In this document: positions 34,800-43,584 of the stretch, piece after piece
Layout: every line of letters begins with the position of its first letter
Numbering within the stretch: position 1 is the first letter of the stretch
Assembly (NCBI RefSeq): GCF_000308595.1
Contig: NZ_BAGA01000070.1
Coordinates: 62,001 to 126,000 of the forward strand
Direction: 5' to 3'
Source: Nocardia higoensis NBRC 100133
GTDB taxonomy: Bacteria > Actinomycetota > Actinomycetes > Mycobacteriales > Mycobacteriaceae
Length of the DNA stretch: 64,000 nucleotides
Program-made: the position numbers and the translations under genes
The notes under the pieces: model-generated
What the model was told of the DNA's origin: nothing
The model's database searches: none
Seen by the model: only the letters and a program-made list of their open reading frames with translations

Positions 34800-35959
34800 C
34801 GCCATCCTCCGAACAACAACTCCGCCAACGGGTTTCCGATGTAGTCCGTCGGGTCGGTGACCGGGTGGTATGCGTTGCTTCCGTCGTCGAACCGCACGTG
34901 GCCGGGGGGCTCGTCGCCGGTTTCGTAGCAGCTCGGAGCGTTGTCGAGGCCGGTCCGCGGCAGATTCACCGATGGCCGGTACGGCGGGTCACCCATCAGC
35001 AGCGTGCCCAGGATGTTCAGCCCGGGCCGGCCGCTGCCGCTGTTCGTGTTCTCCAGCAGTGCGTTGGTCGTGGCCAGATCGGCCAGGAAGCACGGGTAGA
35101 TCGGGGCGAACTCGCTCAGTACGGCGGTGGGGGAGTTGAGTGCGGCCGCCGCCGCTCGCAGTGGCTCGCCGCTGGTCGCGAACAGGTCGGCGCCGCTGTT
35201 GCCGAACGCGGTGAAGCTGAGCAGGAATGCGCTGAGCTCCGTTTGCTGTTCGGTGATGGTGTCGCTGGTCGTGCTGAGCCGGTCGACGGTGGTGAGCAGA
35301 TCCGGTGCGGCCGCGGCCAGCGCGTCTGCGGCGTCCCCGGCTGCCCGCATGTCCCGCTGGAGCGTGTCCAGGTGCGGATTGAACTCCCCGAGGAACGCAC
35401 GCAGGTCGTCCACGAGCCGGCCGACTTCCGGACCGCGGGTGCGCAGGCTCGCAGTGACCGCGTCCACCGTGGATTTCAGTTTGTCCACCTCGATGGTGCG
35501 CAGCACGGTGACCAGTGCTTCGAGCAGGTCGTCGACCTCGCTGGTCACGGTGGCCTCGGGGATCACCGCGCCATCGGCGATACCCCGGGCGCTTGTGCCC
35601 TCCGGCGCGGTGAGCACGACGAATTTGCGGCCGAACAGGGTGGTCGGGTCGATGGCGGCTCGGACATCGGAGGGGATGGCGGAGCTGTGCTCGGCCGAGA
35701 GGGTCATCGTGATGCGGGCCCGGCCATCGATGAACGTGAGGTCTTCGACGTGGCCCACCACGACCCCGTGCATCTTGACGTCGGAGCCCTGCTCGAGCAG
35801 CAGGCCGGATCGGTCCGCGTACAGGGTGATGCGGACCACGTCGGAGAAGCTGCCGCGGTAGATGCCGACGGAGAGCATGGTGACGGCCACTACCGTGAGC
35901 ACGAAGGCGAGTCCGAGAGCGATGTTGACCCGGTCACCGAATTGGCGCAGATGTCCCAT
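34796..35959 (-). CDS. mceA: MceA-type substrate-binding protein
   Basis: 387 residues from the ATG at 35959, which overlaps the yrbEB stop. Signal anchor (NIALGLAFVLTVVAVTMLSV), MCE domain (LLEQGSDVKMHGVVVGHVED, TLFGRKFVVLTAPEG), helical needle region and a C-terminal tail. It is the first of the six MCE proteins and follows the two permease genes, the standard order of actinobacterial mce loci. Confidence 0.91.
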   Translation of the reverse strand: MGHLRQFGDRVNIALGLAFVLTVVAVTMLSVGIYRGSFSDVVRITLYADRSGLLLEQGSDVKMHGVVVGHVEDLTFIDGRARITMTLSAEHSSAIPSDVRAAIDPTTLFGRKFVVLTAPEGTSARGIADGAVIPEATVTSEVDDLLEALVTVLRTIEVDKLKSTVDAVTASLRTRGPEVGRLVDDLRAFLGEFNPHLDTLQRDMRAAGDAADALAAAAPDLLTTVDRLSTTSDTITEQQTELSAFLLSFTAFGNSGADLFATSGEPLRAAAAALNSPTAVLSEFAPIYPCFLADLATTNALLENTNSGSGRPGLNILGTLLMGDPPYRPSVNLPRTGLDNAPSCYETGDEPPGHVRFDDGSNAYHPVTDPTDYIGNPLAELLFGGWR

Positions 35960-36828
35960 CAGCCGGCCACCTTCACCGCGCCGGAGGTACCGCCGTATAC
36001 GGCGATGCCGACCAGCAGATTGATGACCATGATCGCGATGAGTGAGGTGCGGACCGCCCGCCCCACTGCGACGCCGACGCCGGCCGGTCCGCCCTGCGCG
36101 CGGTAGCCGTGGTAACAGTGCACACACATCACCACCACTGCCATGCAGAGCACTTTCACCAACGACCAGAGAACATCGCCCGGAATCAGAAAGACATCGA
36201 AGTAGTGCCCGTAGGTTCCTGACGCCTGTCCGGCCATCACCACGGTCACGAGCTGGGTGGCGGTGTAGCCGACGATCAGCGCGACGCAGTAGAGCGGGAT
36301 CACGGCGATGACTCCCGCGGTGACGCGGGTCGCCACGAGGTATTGCAGGGAGGGGATGGCCATCGTCTCGATGGCGTCGATCTCCTCACTGACCCGCATC
36401 GCACCGAGCTGGGCGGTGAAGCCCGCGCCGACGGTGGCGGTGAGCGCGATGCCCGCGATGGCCGGAATAGCCTCCCGGGTATTGAAGAAGGCCGAGATGA
36501 ATCCCGAGAGCGCGCCGATCCCGATGTGCCCCAACGAGGTGGTGCCCTGCTGGCCGACCTCGTATCCCACTGCCGCGGTGAGCATGGCGACGACCGCGAG
36601 TGTGCCTCCGATGGCGGCGAGTGCGCCGCTTCCCATGCTGACCTCGGCGAGCAACCGGATCACTTCTCTGCGGTAGTGCACCGACGCACGGGGTATCGCC
36701 AGGACCGTCTGGGCGTGGAACGATATCTGCTTGCCGAGTTCGGTCAGCGATCGGACAGGTGCGGCACCGAGATGTGCCACGCCTGCCACGGCCGGCGGCC
36801 GAGCTTGACGTCGGGGAGCTTGGGACAC
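35959..36828 (-). CDS. yrbEB: Mce permease subunit YrbEB
   Basis: 289 residues, MlaE-type permease with five or six predicted membrane helices after a 40-residue cytosolic leader. The conserved EQ-loop-like GAMRVSEEIDAIETMAIP binds the ATPase. It starts at GTG 36828, 21 bp after yrbEA, and forms the transmembrane channel with YrbEA. Confidence 0.9.
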   Translation of the reverse strand: MSQAPRRQARPPAVAGVAHLGAAPVRSLTELGKQISFHAQTVLAIPRASVHYRREVIRLLAEVSMGSGALAAIGGTLAVVAMLTAAVGYEVGQQGTTSLGHIGIGALSGFISAFFNTREAIPAIAGIALTATVGAGFTAQLGAMRVSEEIDAIETMAIPSLQYLVATRVTAGVIAVIPLYCVALIVGYTATQLVTVVMAGQASGTYGHYFDVFLIPGDVLWSLVKVLCMAVVVMCVHCYHGYRAQGGPAGVGVAVGRAVRTSLIAIMVINLLVGIAVYGGTSGAVKVAG

Positions 36829-36849
36829 GACGAAATGCCTTTCTCGAGC

Positions 36850-37644
36850 TCAGTGCAATGCGATGGTCGTGATGATCGAATTCGCGAAGAACAGCAGTAG
36901 GAAGCTGAAGACGACGGTTTGGTTGACCGCGTCGCCGACGCTTTTCGGGCCGCCTTTCACGTGGAGCCCGAGGTGGCAGGCGACCAGGCCCGCCAGCAAG
37001 CCGAACACGGCAGCCTTGACTTCGCTGACCAGGAAGTCCGGCAGACCGGTCAGCACCGAGATGCTGGTGACGTACTGACCGGGCGAAGCGCCCTGCATGT
37101 AGACGGTGGCGATGAATCCGCCGACCAATCCGACTGCGGACACCAGTCCGTTCAGGAACATCGCCACGACGGTGGAGGCGACGACCCGGGGAACCACGAG
37201 CCGCTGGATGGGATCGATCCCCAGCACGTGCATCGCGTCGATTTCCTCGCGGATGGTGCGGGCCCCCAGATCGGCGCAGATCGCGGTCGAGCCTGCACCG
37301 GCAACGACGAGAACGGTGACGATGGGCCCGATTTCGCGGATGATGGCGACACCGGCGCCGGCACCGCTGAGGTCCACCGCGCCGACTTCGGCCAGCAGGA
37401 TGTTGATCTCGTAGACGAACATCATGCAGAAGGGAATGGACATCAGGAGGGCGGGCATGATCGAGATGCCTGCGATGAACCATGCCTGCGTGATGAACTC
37501 CCCCCAGCGGAAGCGAGCTGTCACCAGGTATCGGAAGGTCTCGAGGGTGGTGGCGTAGAAATCGCCGATCGCTCGCAATGCGGTGCGGGCCGCAGCAGTT
37601 GGTCGGAATGCGCGCACTCCCGCGGTGGAATCGGCAACAGCCAC
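36850..37644 (-). CDS. yrbEA: Mce permease subunit YrbEA
   Basis: 264 residues, MlaE-type permease; DLGARTIREEIDAMHVLGID is the conserved ATPase-contact loop. It starts at GTG 37644 with GAGGAG upstream. First gene of the mce operon, whose eleven genes (to 26928) are spaced tightly or overlap, so they form one transcript. Its promoter must lie in 37645-38056, shared divergently with the second ferredoxin. Confidence 0.9.
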   Translation of the reverse strand: MAVADSTAGVRAFRPTAAARTALRAIGDFYATTLETFRYLVTARFRWGEFITQAWFIAGISIMPALLMSIPFCMMFVYEINILLAEVGAVDLSGAGAGVAIIREIGPIVTVLVVAGAGSTAICADLGARTIREEIDAMHVLGIDPIQRLVVPRVVASTVVAMFLNGLVSAVGLVGGFIATVYMQGASPGQYVTSISVLTGLPDFLVSEVKAAVFGLLAGLVACHLGLHVKGGPKSVGDAVNQTVVFSFLLLFFANSIITTIALH

Positions 37645-38056
37645 GTCTCTCCTCTGTGCGTCGAGCCTGTGTTTTCGGGGAAACGATCGGCGGCAGGCGC
37701 GCGCTGTGGCGGCTGCGGAATCCGAAATGCCGGTGGAATGGCAACATTGGACGCGACGCGGAGAAGCCGTCGGGTGATAGCCGATCGAACTAAGAGCAAA
37801 CTACGTGAGCCGGGTTACATCGGGTATCCCTCGATCGAGGGGGTCGGCGGACTCGATGAAGTGACAGGGCGGCGGCGTGTGCGCCTGTACTCCCCCCGTG
37901 GCGGTGGCGGAACGACCCGATCAGGTGATGCGGAAGGGTCTCGATGCCGACGAGACTTGTATCACATCGGCTCGGTCGAATGATGACCGGCGCTCTGGCG
38001 TCACGCGGCGACATCCGCACGCGTTCAACGAATCACAAGCTCGAGAGGGGAAATCC
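37645..38056. promoter_or_regulatory. divergent promoter region of the mce operon and ferredoxin 2
   Basis: 412 bp without a credible gene. At 37828-37841 there is a perfect 14-bp palindrome, CCCTCGATCGAGGG, a candidate regulator site. No TTGGTC-type operator is present, so the transporter may be controlled by a different protein, perhaps one of the LuxR pair at 38382-40618. Beyond this I see nothing. Confidence 0.45.
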
Positions 38057-38380
38057 ATGCCCGAGATCACCTATCGCCTGCCCGACGGCTCCGAGCGGGT
38101 TGTCGACGTTCCGGTCGGTATCACCATCATGGACGGCTCTGTCCGCAACAACCTGCCCGGCATCGTCGCCGAGTGCGGGGGCGGCTGCTCGTGCGCGACC
38201 TGCCATGTGCATCTGGACGAGGAGTGGCTCGACCACTTCGATGCGCCGACCGACGAGGAGCTCGACCTGCTCGAGTACAGCGAACAGTTCTGCCCGCGTT
38301 CACGATTGGCCTGCCAGCTCGTGGTCTCGGAGCGGTCGGGGGGAGTGGTGGTGACGATTCCGCCGGGCAACGGGGAGTGA
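38057..38380 (+). CDS. [2Fe-2S] ferredoxin, putidaredoxin type (second copy)
   Basis: 107 residues. Ligands C40, C46, C49 (CGGGCSCATC) and C86 (RLACQL) sit at exactly the same positions as in the 524 ferredoxin, including the extra C44. The two share long blocks such as [26 protein letters not shown] lies about 9 bp before the ATG. No P450 or reductase is next to it, so it may serve the P450 at the left edge or one elsewhere. It is convergent with the LuxR pair, with 1 bp between stop codons. Confidence 0.92.
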   Translation: MPEITYRLPDGSERVVDVPVGITIMDGSVRNNLPGIVAECGGGCSCATCHVHLDEEWLDHFDAPTDEELDLLEYSEQFCPRSRLACQLVVSERSGGVVVTIPPGNGE

Positions 38381-38381
38381 A

Positions 38382-39482
38382 TTATGCGGGGCGGGAGGGT
38401 ATTCCCTTTCGCCCCGGAAGGTTTGCGGACGGTTCCGGTCGGCTCCGGTCCAGAAGCGCCAGAGAGATCGCTTCGGCTCGGTTGACGGCGCCGAGCTTGC
38501 GAAGCACTTTCTTGACGTGGGTTTTGACCGTCTCGACCGAGATCACCAGTTGTTCGGCGATTTGGGTGTTCGAGGCGCCTTCGATGATCAGCTCGAGCAC
38601 CTCTGCCTCGCGGGCGGTGAGCCGTTCGGTCACCATGGGCTGCAACAGCGAATAGTCGGATTCCGGATCGGCGGTGATCGCCGGGGTCGAGCCGAAGTCG
38701 ATCTCGGCACTCGATCCGCCCCAGGAGGCGGCGGTCAAGCGCTGCGCTGCCGTGCGCACGGTCTGTTCGTTCGCGCGCAGGCGTTCGGACCGGAGGATCC
38801 GCTCCAGCACCCGGCCGGCCATTGTCGCGACGAATTCTGCTGTCTCGGCGTCCGTCGAGGTGACGGTGAGGGGGGCGGCGACGTATGCGTGAAGCAATGC
38901 GACCGGTGTGTCCCCGACAGTCACGGGAGCGATCAGCGCATCGACCGCGCGCTTCGCGCGGTTCGTCGTGTCCGGGAACTCGGCTGCGACGACGAGAACC
39001 GGCTGACCCGAGCGGAGGCAGGCGTGCTCCGCATCGGACAGTGGCCGTGGCTTCGTGGCGTCCCGGTGCTTACCAGGAGATGCGACCATCCCGTCCTCGA
39101 TAGAGAAGAAATCTGCGGACCGGAAGCCGAGATCGGTGGTGAACACCGCCCAGAGTTCACCTATCAGGCTGTCCACGGTAACAGCACCCCGGATGCGTTG
39201 TACCGACCGCGACACCGCCGAAATCCGGCGGTGCTGGGCGAGCCGGAGGGCTTCGACGGCCTGGGCGCGGGCCCGGAGACATTCGACGAGCTCGCGCGAT
39301 CCATTGAGTCCGCCGCCATCCGGGTCCAGTGCCGCATCGAGGCTGGCGTCGGCGAGTTCGATCGCGGTGTGCAGGTACGCCGGCTCCTCGGGGGCGATCT
39401 CGAGCCCCGCTGTGCGGCGGAGTTCGCCGACAGCCGCGTTGAGCGCGGTCAGAGCGGTGACGGGATCGGTCGACACGTTCAT
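38382..39482 (-). CDS. GAF-LuxR regulator, second gene of the second tandem pair
   Basis: 366 residues. GAF-like sensor (about 95-235) and C-terminal LuxR helix-turn-helix (about 290-350; RLTAREAEVLELIIEGASN, ISVETVKTHVKKVLRKLGA). The helix-turn-helix closely resembles that of the 851 protein. The start overlaps the stop of the upstream LuxR gene by 4 bp. Likely an activator of the adjacent dehydrogenase operon, the ferredoxin or the mce operon; the ligand is unknown. Confidence 0.85.
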   Translation of the reverse strand: MNVSTDPVTALTALNAAVGELRRTAGLEIAPEEPAYLHTAIELADASLDAALDPDGGGLNGSRELVECLRARAQAVEALRLAQHRRISAVSRSVQRIRGAVTVDSLIGELWAVFTTDLGFRSADFFSIEDGMVASPGKHRDATKPRPLSDAEHACLRSGQPVLVVAAEFPDTTNRAKRAVDALIAPVTVGDTPVALLHAYVAAPLTVTSTDAETAEFVATMAGRVLERILRSERLRANEQTVRTAAQRLTAASWGGSSAEIDFGSTPAITADPESDYSLLQPMVTERLTAREAEVLELIIEGASNTQIAEQLVISVETVKTHVKKVLRKLGAVNRAEAISLALLDRSRPEPSANLPGRKGIPSRPA

Positions 39483-40618
39483 TCGCTGATCTCGCGAGCG
39501 CGGGACATCCGGGTGTATGCGGCGACGGCGGCGGCTCGGGTCGAGGTGCCCAACTTCTTCGAGATCTGCTTGAGATGGCCCTTGACCGTTTCCTCCGCGA
39601 TAACCAGATTCCTGGCGATCTGCGCATTGGTCGCACCCGTGGCCAGCTGAGCCAGCACTTCCCGCTCTCGGGCGGTCAACGACGACGCGGTCCCATGCCA
39701 CGGCTGTTTCGGCGATCGTGCCGCCTCGGATTCGATCGGCTCCGTCTGTGGCCGCATTGTGTACCTAGCCTCGCGAAGCTCGGTCTCGAGTTCGGCGAAG
39801 ACTTCTCGTGCCCGTTCTACCTGCTCGTCGATCCGGCGCTGCAGAACGGCGCCCTCGAGGCTGATCGACAGGCACTCGGCGAAAGCTTCGAGCAGTTCGA
39901 GATCATCGAGGGTGACATTGGCTCCCGACGAGGGGCGATCCGCATGCAGTAGCCCGATCGCGCGTCCACGGACGGTGACCGGGGCCGCGATGTATCCGGC
40001 CGAGCGTGAGACATCGACCAGCGGCTTGTGGGTCCGTCGGTCCTCGGCGGGGGTGTCGACCATCGCGGGAGCGCGTCGCCTGACCAGTTCTGTCTCCAGA
40101 GGCGCATCCCGCAGCAGAATGCGGGCGCCGTCGACGTACTCCCGGAAGGCGGTGTCGTTGGCGTCCTGGCCGTCTTCGACGTGCAGTCGCCGCGGTAACC
40201 ACACCGAACCGCTGATAACCGAGACCATCGCCCTTCCCATGGAGAGAGCGCGACACACACGCACCGGCGCTGCGGCAAGCATGTCCTGGGAAGTGGCTCC
40301 CGCGAGGCCGATGATGCCGTTCCTGATCTCGGTCAGCGAGGACAGGCGGCGGTGCAGAGAGATGCCGATCTTCTCCTGCTGTAACCGGTGGATCGCGACC
40401 AGCTGCCGACATGCCTCGGCGCGTTGCCGGGGTCCGGTGGTTTCCGTCTCGATGAGCTGCTCGAGCGAGATGCGAGCGGCGCCCAGTGCGTCCCATACGG
40501 ATGCGGCCGGATGGACGCCCCGGTTCTCCCCATACATCCGAGGGCACTGCCGTACGAGCTCCGCTGCCTGTCCGAGCAGCGTCTCATCGTCGTCGGTGAG
40601 TGGTGTCGTATCGAGCAT
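39479..40618 (-). CDS. GAF-LuxR regulator, first gene of the second tandem pair
   Basis: 379 residues: helical N-terminus with the stretch QQEKIGISLHRRLSSLTEIR, GAF domain (about 95-255; APVTVRGRAIGLLHADRPS), coiled linker, and LuxR helix-turn-helix (about 312-370; SLTAREREVLAQLATGATN, IAEETVKGHLKQISKKLGT). It is divergent from the alcohol dehydrogenase operon; the 267-bp gap holds a TTGGTC-type site. It overlaps the downstream LuxR gene, copying the architecture at 851-2499. Confidence 0.86.
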   Translation of the reverse strand: MLDTTPLTDDDETLLGQAAELVRQCPRMYGENRGVHPAASVWDALGAARISLEQLIETETTGPRQRAEACRQLVAIHRLQQEKIGISLHRRLSSLTEIRNGIIGLAGATSQDMLAAAPVRVCRALSMGRAMVSVISGSVWLPRRLHVEDGQDANDTAFREYVDGARILLRDAPLETELVRRRAPAMVDTPAEDRRTHKPLVDVSRSAGYIAAPVTVRGRAIGLLHADRPSSGANVTLDDLELLEAFAECLSISLEGAVLQRRIDEQVERAREVFAELETELREARYTMRPQTEPIESEAARSPKQPWHGTASSLTAREREVLAQLATGATNAQIARNLVIAEETVKGHLKQISKKLGTSTRAAAVAAYTRMSRAREISE

Positions 40619-40732
40619 GGCGGCCTCCTTCTGCGCTGCCGGGAACGCTGCCCTCCCCTCCGTGGTCTGGGCCGTATGAACCCGAGGCCCGGAACGAGAT
40701 GCGCGTCACACTATATCCCACAATAATGGTTC

Positions 40733-40748
40733 AAAGGACCGACCTTTT
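40733..40748. promoter_or_regulatory. FadR/GntR-like operator (site 8)
   Basis: AAAGGACCGACCTTTT; on the minus strand AAAAGGTCGGTCCTTT. It keeps the GGTCnnTCC core and the AT-rich arms, but the outer half-sites are weaker. It lies between the LuxR pair and the alcohol dehydrogenase (start 40886). Confidence 0.4.
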
Positions 40749-40885
40749 GGTGGTGGGCCATCGGATGGGTCACTCCGACGGGGGACGGTCGGGGGGTTTC
40801 CGAGTGATTTGCATGCTGACCTGCTGTTTTGCCGGGGGGTAGGTCCCTAGCCTCGGGCAACGGAAATCAAGCAAGGGAGAAGGAT

Positions 40886-41989
40886 ATGCGAGTTACCGCA
40901 GCCGTCGTCAACGAAGTCGGCGGTCCGTTCACGCTCGAGGAGGTCGAGATCGGCCCGCCGGCCGCGCACGAGGTCGTCGTCGAGATGGTCGGGACCGGAA
41001 TCTGTCATACGGACCTGGCCGTGAAGGAGGGGCACCTGCCTTTTCCGCTTCCCGGCGTGCTCGGGCACGAGGGAAGTGGGATCGTGGCCGCTGTCGGCGC
41101 CGAGGTGACCAGCGTGGCGGTCGGTGACAAGGTGGCGATCAGCTTCAACACTTGCGGTGCCTGCCGGCGGTGCACGCTCGGAGAGCCGGCCTACTGTCAC
41201 AACTTCATGGCGTACAACTTCGGTGGTGTGCGCACCGACGGCACCTCGGCGCTGACCGCGGGTGGCCGGCAGGTGGGGAGCAACTTCTTCGGGCAGTCGT
41301 CGCTGGCCACTCACGCCGTCGCCCACGAGCGCAACGTCGTCAAGCTGCCGGAGGACGCGCCTGTCGAGATCGCCGGACCCCTCGGTTGCGGAATCCAGAC
41401 CGGCGCGGGCGCGGTGTTCAATTCGCTGGATGTGCGGCCCGGGAGCTCGCTGCTGGTGGTCGGCGGCGGTGCCGTCGGACTGGCAGCGGTCATGGCAGCG
41501 GTGGTCCGGGAAGCGGCCGAGATCATCGTCGTGGAGCCTCACGGATCCCGGCGCGAACTGGCCCTGGATCTGGGGGCCACCCATGTCATCGATCCGGCGG
41601 CGGGCCCACTGGCCGAGCAGGTGCGCGCGATCGCACCGGACGGCGTCGACTACGCGATCGACACAACCGCGCTGCAGCCTGTGCTGGAGCAGATCCTGTT
41701 GTCGCTGGGCGTGCGCGGCACGCTGGGGCTGATCGGCGTTCCGGCGAATCCGGAGGCGACGCTGCCCATCGGTCTCATGCAGACACAGCTGTTCGGCCAG
41801 ACCATCCGCGGCATCGTCGAAGGCGACGCCGACCCCGCGACTTTCATTCCCTATCTGCTCTCGCTGCACCGCGAAGGGCGCTTCCCCTTCGACCGGTTGA
41901 TCCAGACCATGCCGCTGTCACGGATCAACGAGGCGATCGCAGCCCAGCACGAGGGCGACATCGTCAAGGTCGTCCTCACCGTCGACTGA
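40886..41989 (+). CDS. zinc-dependent alcohol dehydrogenase (MDR family)
   Basis: 367 residues. Catalytic zinc ligands are in GTGICHTDLAVKEG and LGHEGSG; the structural-zinc lobe has four cysteines in NTCGACRRCTLGEPAYC; the NAD loop is VVGGGAVGLAAVM. It resembles NAD-dependent aryl/terpenoid alcohol dehydrogenases (AdhC/XylB-like). GGGAGAAGG precedes the ATG at 40886. It is followed after 39 bp by an aldehyde dehydrogenase, so the pair should turn an alcohol into an acid. The alcohol is unknown. Confidence 0.92.
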   Translation: MRVTAAVVNEVGGPFTLEEVEIGPPAAHEVVVEMVGTGICHTDLAVKEGHLPFPLPGVLGHEGSGIVAAVGAEVTSVAVGDKVAISFNTCGACRRCTLGEPAYCHNFMAYNFGGVRTDGTSALTAGGRQVGSNFFGQSSLATHAVAHERNVVKLPEDAPVEIAGPLGCGIQTGAGAVFNSLDVRPGSSLLVVGGGAVGLAAVMAAVVREAAEIIVVEPHGSRRELALDLGATHVIDPAAGPLAEQVRAIAPDGVDYAIDTTALQPVLEQILLSLGVRGTLGLIGVPANPEATLPIGLMQTQLFGQTIRGIVEGDADPATFIPYLLSLHREGRFPFDRLIQTMPLSRINEAIAAQHEGDIVKVVLTVD

Positions 41990-42028
41990 CCACAGCGAAT
42001 TTCCCGATCGGTTCGAAGGAGAATCGTC

Positions 42029-43474
42029 ATGACCACTGAACACCACCACTTCTACGTCGGCGGCGAGTGGCGCTCGCCGGCGACCTCGGGCACCATCACC
42101 GTGATCTCGCCCAGTGACGAGCAGGTGATCGGGTCCGTGCCCGACGGTGCCGCCGCCGATATCGACGCCGCGGTCTCGGCTGCCCGAGCTGCCTTCGACG
42201 ATCCCGCGGGCTGGGCCGGCTGGGAGCCGGCACGGCGGGCTGCCGCGCTGGAGCGGCTGGCCGACGCGCTCGATGCCAGGACATCCCGGATGACCCAGGC
42301 CATCAGCTCGCAGAACGGAATGCCGATCGCGATCGCCGAGCAGCTCGAAGGTGTATTTCCGCAGCTGCTGCTGCGGTACTACGCTGGATTGCTGCGCGGG
42401 GACGGATTCGAGGAGACGCGTCCGGGGCTGCTCGGCGGCTCGACGCTGGTGACCCGCGCGCCCATCGGCGTGGTGGCGGCAATCGTGCCGTGGAACTTCC
42501 CGCAGGCGCTCGCGGCGTTCAAGTACGCCCCCGGTCTGGCGGCCGGATGCACATTCGTCATCAAGCCGTCGCCGGAGACCGTTCTCGACAGCTACCTCTT
42601 CGCCGAAGCCGTCCAGGAGGCAGGCATTCCGGCAGGCGTGATCAACATCGTGCCCGGGGGCCGGGAGCTCGGCGCGTATCTGGTCGCCCACCCCGGCGTC
42701 GACAAGGTCGCCTTCACCGGTTCGACCGCGGCGGGGCGCAGTATCGCCGAGGTGTGCGGTCGGCTCCTGCGGCCGGTCACTCTCGAGCTCGGTGGGAAGT
42801 CGGCCGCGGTGATCCTCGACGATGCCGATCTGGATCTGTCGAAGGTGGGCGAGCAACTGTTCGCCAGCACCCTGCTGAACAACGGCCAGGTGTGCTATCT
42901 GGGCACCCGTGTCCTCGCGCCGCGGTCCAGGTATCAGGAGGTGGTCGATGCCTTCACCGGGCTTGCCGGCTCGCTGAAAGTTGGTGATGCCCTCGACCGT
43001 TCGACGCAGGTCGGACCGCTTTCGAGCGCCAGGCAGCGGGACCGGGTGGAGAGCTATATCGCGAAGGGGCGCGGCGACGGCGCCCGCATCACGGTCGGTG
43101 GTGGCCGGCCGGCCGATCTGGACGCCGGTTGGTTCGTCGAACCCACGATCTTCGCCGACGTCGACAACAGCTACGCCATCGCGCAGGAGGAGATCTTCGG
43201 GCCGGTGTTGTCGCTGATTCCCTACGGCGACGAGGACGAAGCTATTCGGATCGCCAACGACTCCGACTACGGCTTGGGTGGCACGGTGTGGACCAGTGAT
43301 CACGATCGTGGCGTCCGAGTGGCCCGCCGGATCCACTCCGGGACAGTGGGTATCAACAACTACCTGCCGGATCCGACCGCTCCGTTCGGCGGTGTCAAGG
43401 CCAGCGGCCTCGGTCGCGAGCTCGGCCCCGAAGCGCTGGGCGCCTACCAGACGCAGAAGTCGATCTACCTGTAG
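42029..43474 (+). CDS. NAD(P)-dependent aldehyde dehydrogenase (second copy)
   Basis: 481 residues, intact: ELGGKSA (active-site Glu), NNGQVC (catalytic Cys), FTGSTAAGRSIAE and EEIFGPVLSL. It is a close paralogue of the 2528 enzyme, with shared blocks such as LLRPVTLELGGKSAA and RVLAPRSRY. GAAGGAG lies 8 bp before the ATG. It takes the aldehyde made by the alcohol dehydrogenase at 40886. Confidence 0.94.
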   Translation: MTTEHHHFYVGGEWRSPATSGTITVISPSDEQVIGSVPDGAAADIDAAVSAARAAFDDPAGWAGWEPARRAAALERLADALDARTSRMTQAISSQNGMPIAIAEQLEGVFPQLLLRYYAGLLRGDGFEETRPGLLGGSTLVTRAPIGVVAAIVPWNFPQALAAFKYAPGLAAGCTFVIKPSPETVLDSYLFAEAVQEAGIPAGVINIVPGGRELGAYLVAHPGVDKVAFTGSTAAGRSIAEVCGRLLRPVTLELGGKSAAVILDDADLDLSKVGEQLFASTLLNNGQVCYLGTRVLAPRSRYQEVVDAFTGLAGSLKVGDALDRSTQVGPLSSARQRDRVESYIAKGRGDGARITVGGGRPADLDAGWFVEPTIFADVDNSYAIAQEEIFGPVLSLIPYGDEDEAIRIANDSDYGLGGTVWTSDHDRGVRVARRIHSGTVGINNYLPDPTAPFGGVKASGLGRELGPEALGAYQTQKSIYL

Positions 43475-43510
43475 ATCCGGGGCGGACGGAGCGCAATACC
43501 TTGCGATCAG

Positions 43511-43527
43511 TATTGGTCTGACCTAAA
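43511..43527. promoter_or_regulatory. FadR/GntR-like operator (site 9)
   Basis: TATTGGTCTGACCTAAA lies 58-74 bp before the acyl-CoA dehydrogenase start at 43585, in a 110-bp gap. Its core GGTCTGACC is identical to the site at 7704, upstream of another acyl-CoA dehydrogenase. Confidence 0.58.
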
Positions 43528-43584
43528 GTAATATTAATATGGTCGATCGATGAGCGGCCTGGTACAGAAGTAGGAGCGCGAGCA

